Source: Distichodus sexfasciatus | Taxonomy: Eukaryota > Chordata > Actinopteri > Characiformes > Distichodontidae | DNA: 64,000 nucleotides | Assembly (NCBI GenBank): GCA_032718565.1 | Contig: JAVGVS010000021.1 | Location: 2,989,384 to 3,053,383, forward strand | Direction of reading: 5' to 3' | Shown: in pieces, positions 26,401 to 36,500 of the stretch | Layout: each line of letters begins with the position of its first letter | How positions within the stretch are numbered: position 1 is the stretch's first letter | The notes under the pieces: model-generated | Seen by the model: only the letters and a program-made list of their open reading frames with translations | The model's database searches: none | What the model was told of the DNA's origin: nothing | Position numbers and translations under genes: made by a program

Positions 26401-29400
26401 ATTCTTTGGCTCCATATGAGAGCCGCGGCACAATAGCGCTGTGGACACGCATCTGGAATAAATTAATATTAAGTAAATGGCTGTACTGTGAGAAGAACAC
26501 TGGTTGTTTTTGTTATTTATCAGCTTAAATATAAGTTTTGTCTGTAATAAATGGGAAGATTTAACTGAACTGGAATGTTTTAATGAATGTTGGACTTCCC
26601 TGTGAGAGTTGTGAGCGCTAACAAATGCAGTGCGTCTACATCGTTAAAAATAGCATTTATGCGTCATGATCAAGTCGCACAGAGTGTGACGTAATGTACC
26701 GCAACACAAAACTTCCCGAAAACCAGAAAATGTCACGTTGGGAAATGAGAGGATGGCTAAGAAGAATCATTAACATTGGAGGTGTACAATTCCGTTGTAA
26801 CTGATCAATCGGAACCGGTTCCAAGTCGGAACTGGTTTTCAATTCCCACTCCTAGCAAGTAGTGAGCACAGCACAGCATACAGTGAATCACAACAAAATG
26901 TGACCTCTGCATTTGACCCCTCCGTGAAGGAGCTGTGGCCAGCTGCCATGGGCAGCACCCGGGGGGCAGCACTTGGGAATGATACCTTGCACTTGAGTAC
27001 CTCAATGGTACCTTTAACGGCCCGGCATTCACACCAGCGACCTTCTGATCAAGGGGTGATCTCCTGAACTGTTATGTTACCAAATGGTGACATGGATTCA
27101 AATTTTTGAAGGTTAAACAAGGTCTGGCTGACTCAAAAATTTTCTCATTGGATATTTTGGTACGGACAGGTACATTTACTTCTTTTTACAATGTGCAAGG
27201 ACATTGTGGGTTTCAGGAGTAATGTAAAACCATAAATCCATGTACTAGATTGTGCCGGGACAGTCACATGAATCAACCTCAACTGAGTTTAAGCAGGCTT
27301 TTAGGTGATGGAAATAAAATATTACATTGTTTTCTAAAGCAATAGTAAGTGATGAAATGAAACACTCTTTTACACCTGGAAAAGTGTTTTAAAATCACAT
27401 TTTCACTAGCCGGGGGCGTAATACCTCAAGGTCAGGATTTGTAATTAACCTCTTCGACCTGCTGAGCAGACCCAAATGTGAAATTCTTTTGACAAGAATG
27501 ACTTAAAGGTCTAAACAAACAATAGCAGGAATTGTCAAGCCAAAAAAAAAAGAGGGATAGGGCCGGGACGACTGTCTGAGGTTTCAGCACAGAGGCAGTA
27601 ATGTATGCAAACATTAGCATGGAGCTCATTAGCATGTGGTTAATGAAATGTTTGTGCGCTCTATCTCACGAGTGCATGTTCTCCAGAGTGACAGGGAGAG
27701 AGAGGGCCACAGCATGCATGCCAGCCAAAGCAGATATAAATAACTTCAGATAAGATCTAATTATTTTTCCCACATATTTACAGATGACAACTTGAGACTT
27801 CTACCAACAACTATAATGGGGGATGAACCAGTTCTGAGACTTGAAATGCTGTCCGAAGTACTGTTTTCCTTGCAGTGGATTTACAGTCTGACGGGGTTTA
27901 TAGTGAAGTAGAGAGAGAGACGTTTCACCTGTCACAATGGCTTTTCAAAGCTTGCAATAATAACACAGTAATTTATATTCTTGGAGGCCCCCCACTATGG
28001 ACGGCGCAGGGCACAGCTGGGACTCCAACCTGCATTACTTCCACCACGCAGGTCCTGAGTATCAAAATGCGCTTTTTTTTCTACAGCTACATATCCCATA
28101 CCACCCCATGTTTGAACAGAAAGTTCCTGTAATTACAAAGCTAGAGATGTTTTCTATTTTCGATACCTCTGAGAACAAACAGCATATTATAGTAAAATAC
28201 TAGAGAGTCAGAGAGGAACCACTGATGTGGTTTTTGATCATGGGGAGTTGCGATAATAATGCAGATCCCATTTTCATCGCAGCTGAAATCCCCTGACAGC
28301 ACCATAATTAGACTTTCTGTGTCCTTTATTATGGAAAAAAAAACATCCAAAGCTGCCGCCTTCTTTCAGATGTGAGCTTTAAATCCACAAGAAGACGTCA
28401 GAGACAAAGGCACACAATGGAAGACGATGACGGCCAACACACACTTGCGCGCACACACACTCACACACTCTCTAGGCTAATTGGTATTTGACAGACAACA
28501 GACTACACTGGCTTATGGGATCTATATAATATAATTGTACTAATCTCTGGAGTAAACACACACTTCAAAAAGGAGCGCTGGCAGCGGCGGGTCATTAATA
28601 TGAGGTGGATTGTGGTCAAATTTACATGACCTGAGGGATATCGAGCAGAAAAACCAGTTGTAAATGCATGTACAACATGTTTTTGTATTCTGCAATTGAC
28701 AACGTCTACTACCTTATCACTTTTTAGGCCTGTATTATATTTGTCTTTACATACGCACAATCACACAATAAATGTGTATTAATTTAACCAATCGTATGTA
28801 TCGGTTAGGTATAGGTAGTTGTTTAGGCAGTTGAGATTACCTTATTGTCCTTTAAAAAGTAGAAAACGTGTAATTCATCACAGTACTGATCCCAAGAGAG
28901 AATGAAATGCTTTAATAGAAAAAAAATTACATATTTATTATTTATAATATTTATTTCAACAACTGAAAAGTACGCATACAGGTTAGAGGTATGCATAACT
29001 GCAGCATTATTTACATGTAGTAACATGTATGTCAATTAACGTACAAAGCTAACTCTGTGTCTGTGTGTGTGTTTATGTGTACACAGTGTCATACACTGAC
29101 AAAATTAACAAAACATGAGACTTCCGTATCATTAGCAGCAGCACACTGCAACCTTCTGCAATTCATGAGCTCAATCTTGTGTGTCTTTTGTTATTCTGCA
29201 GAGATTATTTAACTTAAGCTTTGAGAGAATTTTACCTAACTGCATATGTGTCTGACAGAACCTACTGGTCTGCATCAGAATAGCAGGCAGAAACCCTAAA
29301 TCAGATTTGGCTTTGCCTTTCCCCTTTAGCAGATCAGATTGTACAAATGACGGCTGGAATATAAATGCGGTTTACATCATTACAGCAGCACACAGGCTTA

Positions 29401-30505
29401 GGCTCTGCTGCTTTTGGCTTCGAAGTTTGAGTTGGAAATGTAGCTGTGTGTGAAATTGATTAGTCCACCTCTCAAAACGCTCCGCACTGTAAGTCTATCG
29501 CTCATCGCCATGCGCTAACGGCAAAATATTTCTTTTATACACAAAGTAAACACTGCAGGCCCAATACAGGCCGACTGCCCTCCACCATTACATCAACAAC
29601 ACGGCGGCTATTTAATTGAATTCTCCCTCAACTACCGCTGGTCATTTATCTTTTTTTTGGGGGCTAATGCACTAAAATGGCTCTGGGGTATGAGCAGTCC
29701 CTTGCACGTCAACCTGAGCATGTACCATTACTGCAGTTACAGGCGCATTAGTAACAGGCCTAATTGATTGTAATCCCTTTTGTATTTTTTTTTCCTCCCT
29801 TTCCTTTTTATTCATTTCAGATGCTTCTGAATCACAATACTCCAGCTGTTTCCTTTCCACAGTGTAGCCAATGTTTTTCATTCGGCTGCTCTCTATGGCC
29901 TCGGCGGAGCACACAGGGTGTCCTAATTACTGGGCAGGGGAGGAAAAAAAGAGATGGGAGAGAGAGTGAGAGATCCTCAGGGGTTTGGAAGGGAGGAATT
30001 AAAAGACATTTCAGAATAAAATATCCCTAAGTCGTGTGGCAGCCATTTACAGTGACTCATGAAAAAATATTGCCGTCACGTTCGAGCCGTGCCGTGCTCT
30101 TGGCGTTCTCTTCCCCGCCCCAGCCGCAGTCCCTCTGCTCGTTTTTGGAGACGCTATGAGGAGAGAGCAGCATGGCGAAGAATACTGATGGCAAACCCAT
30201 TTGCTCAGTGAATACTTTTTGGCACGACACAGCGCCCTTTTTGGCCCGACACAACTCTCTCTGTGGCATCGGCAAACACGAACAGATAGCCTTTGTTCTA
30301 TGGCAGGAATAATTATTCAACAAAAAAGGGGTGGGGAGAGCAAGGCCTAAAGGAAAAAAAACTCGACTGTACGACACCAGATAAAGAGGGGTGTAATGTA
30401 TGGAGTGTGGCCGTGTTCTCGAGGGAAGGGTGCAGAATTGTTTTTGAAGCACATGCTTGGTTATAATGAGGCGAGCACAGAATCTACACTGAGTAAGAGA
30501 GGGAG

Positions 30506-30551
<46 letters not shown>

Positions 30552-33500
30552 GCCGGGGGTTTATGTTGTCCGCGACTTTCTGTCGCTTTCGCTAATTCAC
30601 GTAACACAAAATTAGCCTTTGACTGTGGAGCAGCTTGAGGAATTAAATCCCCTGCACACACACAGAGGGATTGTCAGCAGAGCACCAGAGAAATCATTGA
30701 CAATTCCTGTCAGGTCGGAGCTGAACACTTGCTTAGTGCTGCAGAGAGGAGATAGCAAAAGAAGTGATGAGGCCAGAACGGATAGATTAATTATTGGGGG
30801 AGTATTGGGGTGCTCTTTTTTCATTTCTCTCCACCATGTGCGCTTCAAGTACAAACACACAAAAAGGCGCAGTCATACCAGTCCCTGCTGTCTTTTTTCC
30901 TTCTTTTTTTCCCTGTCTTTGTGTGTCACATGTGTGCCGGCCATAATTCATTCTAATTTTCTTTCTCCCATTTGTTCTCTCACTCGCTCACCCAGTAATT
31001 CATACACACAAACACACAGTATTCCCTCTGCCTCCTTCCAGGTATTTACTTTGCGGTTTATTTTTCATTTCTTTACATTTATTTTCCTCCTTTTTACTCC
31101 ACAATCATTATAGCTCATTGAATGTTTTTCTTTCAAATTTGTGCACTCCACAATTTTCATCCTCCCTTACCCCATCCACAATCAGGGTAGAGGCACAGCG
31201 ACTTGAACAGAACAAGGTGTTTCTTTATTTCTTCATCTTGTTTTATCAGTTCTTTCTTTTTCTTTCTTTCTTTCTATCTCTCTTTCTTTCTTTTTTTCAT
31301 TTTCATCCTGCCATATGCCATCCACAATCAGAGCAGAGGGACTGCGACTGGGAGAAAACAGTGTTTTTCTTTCTTTTTTTCTTTCTCTTGCTCCAATTTT
31401 ATCAGTTCTTTAAGTCTTTTCTTGCTTATTTTCTTTTATCCTGGATCCTCCTCAGTCTAACCAGTTATTTTTCTACTTCAAGTTAATTTTGTTTTTCTCC
31501 CTTTTTTTCTTTATCAAATGTGTGTCCTGCGTAATTCATATCTTTTCCTTTACTTTCCTTGCATACACATGCTTGTGTGCAAACACACACCCACACACAC
31601 ACATACACACAATCATATTTCTCTCTCTCTCCTTCCAGTTATTTACTTTGTAGTTTACACTGTTCACTGCTTCATCCTTCCAAATCCTGCAGGCCTTTTC
31701 AGCAAAAAAAAAAGTAATATACTTACCCGGCATTCCACACAATATAGTTCCTGGTACATTTCATCCTGGGCAGAACATCTTGTTCGAAAAGGGCCAAAAA
31801 GCACCTGAACATGGACAATTACCTTTCCTCCAGCGCTCCTCATCCCTTCTTCTGGCTTTGGACACTGATGGTGTATTTAAGTGAATAAGGACAAACAGTG
31901 CAAACACTCAGATGGCTTTCACCCCATGTAAGATTGTCCACAGAATTGGCTGGAAAATTGTCTCCAGAAATGTCAGCAGGATTGCCTCCAATGTACACAC
32001 AGTTTTTAACCATCAGCAGTTCTGAATGGCAGTGCTTTATTCCCAGACTTTCTTACAGTATGTGTGAGCTTGTGTGTAGTTCATCTTGAAGTAGAGCTCT
32101 TGCTTTAATTGACAAGTCGTTCCAGGTGATTGTGTCGTCTGATGTGCATAATTGCATTGCTATGCCATTTTGTAATCAAGGCACTGAAGCTCAAGTGACT
32201 CCATTAGCTTGTGTACAATTGTTTACCGAAATCATGTATCATCAACCTGACAATTAGCTAATGAGTATTAACAGGTGTTTAGAACGCATGAGTAGAGAGT
32301 GTCTATGTGTACTGTAAATGGATGTTTTCATTTGTGAAGAGCTGACTGAGGTACAGTACAGCTGATATCGCTCTGGGATTTGATCGTACAGACGTGAACC
32401 TCTCTCTGTTTTTTTAAGCCTAACTCGTGGTGAAGTGAAAATTACACATATGGCAGCTACATGGGTGAGGGATTATTTTTCTTTGTGAACACAGCACAGC
32501 ACAGCACACAGTGAACCATAACGAAATGTGTCCTCTGCATTTGACCCATCCGTGAAAAAGCAGTGGGCAGCTAACAGTGGCAGCACCCAAGGAGCAGTGC
32601 ATGAGCACAGTTGGTGGCGTAACGGATAGAGCGATCGCCCTGCCGAATCCAGGACCGGTAAAGGTACCACTGAGGTACTTGTGAGCAATTTACAGTCCTC
32701 AAGCACTGTTCCCTAGGCACTGCTAAAAAGCTACCCACTGTTCCTTCACGGATGAGTCAAAGAAACAGGTCACATTTTGTGGTGGTGCACCATGTGCTGT
32801 GCTGGGCTATGGTGTTCATAATAACAAAATAATCACTCACTTTCTCTTTTCACTCCCTGGAGCAACTTAGGGTTAAAGGACTTGCTCAGGGGCCGAACGG
32901 TAATTTTAGGCTCTCATGAGATTTGGAGCCCCAATTTTGTGGTCAGTAAATCAGGGTTCATGGCTCTGTTTCTTTTTTTCTTATTAGTTAATATTTACAG
33001 CATTTTTATCAGACACTCTTATGCAGGAAGACGTGCCATTCCTAATTACAGGGACAGTTTTCCTGGATAAGCTTGAGGTTAAGGGCTTTGCTCAAGGGCC
33101 CAGTGTTCTTGTGGGATATAACCCCCAGTCTCATGGTAATTTGAGGTAACATGAGGTTCATACCACTCAGACTATCAATACCAATTATAAAAAATAAATT
33201 AAAGTGCTAAGTGTGAATTAACCATAATCCATAAACCATATTACAGCAAGTAAAAAATTAGAAATTTATTAAGTTTTGGCAGAATTACTCAATTTCTGTC
33301 TCTTTAATTGCTAATTACTACATTAAGCATTTTAAGCTGAACTAACTGTGTGTAGTCTACATTTCCTTAATAATGACGGACGTCTCTATTTATACTGTAA
33401 TTAGCACAAGAACTCTCTTCCTTACACTGTTTGTAAGACTCCCCCCTCCCAACAAAAAACTATCAAGAGGTCAAGTGCTAAGGATCAGGCTCAGGTTCGT

Positions 33501-36500
33501 AAGAAGGGGTTGAACGAGGGCAAGGGGAAGACGGGAGAGTATGAGCTTGTTTACTTACTCAGTGAATCACAGGGCTCTGGAAGGTTAATAGGATTTTGTT
33601 CACATCAATAGTGCTGATGGAACAGCTCGTGAGCTACTGCCCTCGCATCAAACTGCGGCCACAAAAGCAGGCAGATTGCATGCCGTGTGCGAGCACTCCT
33701 GAGTGTCTTGCTACTCACCAGGGCCAGGCCGCTTATGTACTTCTACTGACTAATGGCAATCCGGTGCCAAGTGCACGTTTAGAAAAAAGGTGCTGCCAAT
33801 TTGCTGTTTTGCTGCAGAGTGAGTCATGTAGGAGACACTGTGTGTCCGAGTCCTTGTGTTGACCTCAATATCCTTGCTGACCTCTGGGAATTATTCCATG
33901 GGTGTTATGCGTGGGCTCTATTTTAGCCATCTTAAGTGCATGGCACAAATGCATTTAGGGTGTGTCTAAATTGAATTCTGCTAGTTTAAGGTCACAAAAG
34001 GTGTCTTTGCGTGAGGTCCATAGACTATAAGGTTTTTACTTATTCTCTTTATTAAAATATGGGCGTGTTTTGGGTAGAAGATGCAATAAACTAATGAGAA
34101 TGCCATCTCCCTTTCCATTTAAATTCCAAGTGCACTTGTTCGCTGGTACATTTGCCAGGTAAATATGAACGGGCAAGAACAGACCCATCTTCAGCAGTAG
34201 AAGTGTTCATCAGTGCTTTATGACTTTTTTACATATCTTACTACACAAAATCATAATATATCAGTCAAGTATGTGGTTTCTGTAGCGTAGAGGTTTGTTA
34301 ATTAAAGCTCTCCAGTTCGAAACTGACCAGAAACACCTTCTGTTCACTGGCAAATGTGTAGTCAAGCCTTCCTGCAACTAGTTTCAAGGCAGTGGCAGCA
34401 CTGTGGTCTAGAGGTCGACCCATATTGGTTTTTCAGTGCAGATAGCAATACTGATTATTGCTAGTTAACAGGGCTGATAAACGATATTTCGAACCAATAT
34501 GAGAAAAAAGAAAATCTGTCAAAATGTTGTTTTTTACAAACACCAAGCTCAGCTGAAACTCTCCTCTCTCCTCCTTCTCGTAGTTTCACACTGCGCTCGT
34601 GTGTGATTGTGGTTTGAGTGATAATAAGGCTTCAGGGTTGATTGCCTACTGCTTGTGTGAAAATATAGCCAATCAGAGACTGTTGTGCGCGGGACATCAA
34701 ATGAAGCAGCAAGTCGAGAGCAAACCGCACAGAGAGAAGAGATGGCTGTAGAGCCTAGGTAGCGCACCTTGTAATTACTTAATATTGGTGATGGTCAAAA
34801 TTAAAAACAGTTACCGATAATCTTCAAAAAGGCCTAATATTGGCCCCCGATAATCGGCCCGGCGGATAATCGCAAGTGTTAAGAGTCTGGAGTGTTAAGG
34901 TGGAGGAATTTTTAGTTATTATATAGGAATATTTTCCAATTATATTGTTCTATTTATTGTGAATATTGTCCATCACCTAGTTTGTTTCTCTTTCTTGTGC
35001 TATTGCTTGCTTGATGCCTACCCGTTTGGCTTTCGTCCATGGATGTCATGCCGCATAATCAACCCATCTAAAGCACGGCGCTTTAATTGCTGTGTTCTTT
35101 TATTAGTGTATTTCTCTTGGTAGGTTTATGGATTGTTCCAGTCCATCCTGTGTTATAGGATTAAATCTACTGGTTGGACTTCAATATGACGGAGACCAGT
35201 ACAGGCCTTGATTGGACAGAAATAAATATGGCCTCCCACTGGACTCACAAACGGCTGCTGAATTATCTTTATGAGAAGGACCATCAATGGCTTTGATGGC
35301 TTCTCGCTGGGCTTTTAAGTGCCTATTCATTGGCCAGTGCACAGACACACACACACACACACACACACACTCACTCTCTCATTCACTCTCACACTCACAC
35401 ACACACACACTGATAGAAAACTGATGGAATTAATGATATAGCAGCTCCCCAGAATCCTCCTTGAAACAGCATGTGGGTGTTTTCCCCCACTTCTCCAGTA
35501 TTTATAGCGGCCCCATGTCTTTCTGGCACTTTAATTGGGAATGAGATTGGACAGTGGGCGAGACTGGGGCCAAACGCATGTGATTGCTGTCATGCCAGAG
35601 AAACTTGCCAGCCAGAGGGAGAGAGGGAGCGAAGGGAGAGAGGACGAACAGAAGCATCAAAGCTCTGGGAAGAAGGCCAGGCCACTGCTGAGTCTAACAC
35701 TTCCTCTGCTGATGGACTCGTCCCAGTCAGCAGCTCTTTGCTGCTTCATCACGTAAACACAATGCTACGGATGAGAGCGCTTCGTTCTTTTCTCTTTTTT
35801 TGATTGATTTATTGTTTTCTTTTCCACTTTTTTATTCACTTTCTTCTCCATCGCTGTGCTCTCAAGCATGCTTCCTTTACCCAGTCATCTCCTCGTTCAC
35901 ACTCCGCAGATGAGAGAGGAAGCGATGCTATCAGTCGGCGCTCGCCTTCTCGGGCCCGCGCTCTCCGCCTCAAACCCCTGCTCATGACACTTGTTTACTT
36001 GGGGGAGATGAAGGGAGTGATGAAAGCGAGCTTCCTCAACAGAAAATTGGCTGCCGACAGTCGCCCTCGTTTCCCCCTCCCCCTCAGGAATGTAACTGCT
36101 GCTCTCTAAATTACGGCTGTCTCAGAGCTTGGCGCTAACGCTGGTGGCTTGACAAGCGCTTCGCTCTGATCTGATGCCACGCCGCCTGTGAAGAACACTT
36201 CCGCTATTGTGATTTTTATCGCAGTGCCGCTCGCTGCCAGGCACACCTCTCAGTGAATGTGCAAAGCCGAGTGCTCGCGCGAGGCCCTGACATTAGCTCC
36301 ACGTCACAAGTGCACAGTTCTTTGATTAAAGAAAAAGACGCACGGAGCCTTATTTCAAAATGGAAAATGTTTTGGGGGCGTTTTGTAGACATAAGCCCAG
36401 CTGCCGTGGCGCTGATATGTGCCGATGTGGTGATGGTGTTGTAGCTCTGAGTTATTACTCTTGGTCATACAGTTTGTCTGCTCGTCGAACAAAAGAGGTC

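Noticed and set aside
30619..31486. Plus-strand frames of 122-164 codons in the T/C-rich tract of intron 2
   Set aside because: Composition-driven phenylalanine/serine/leucine runs with no domain.
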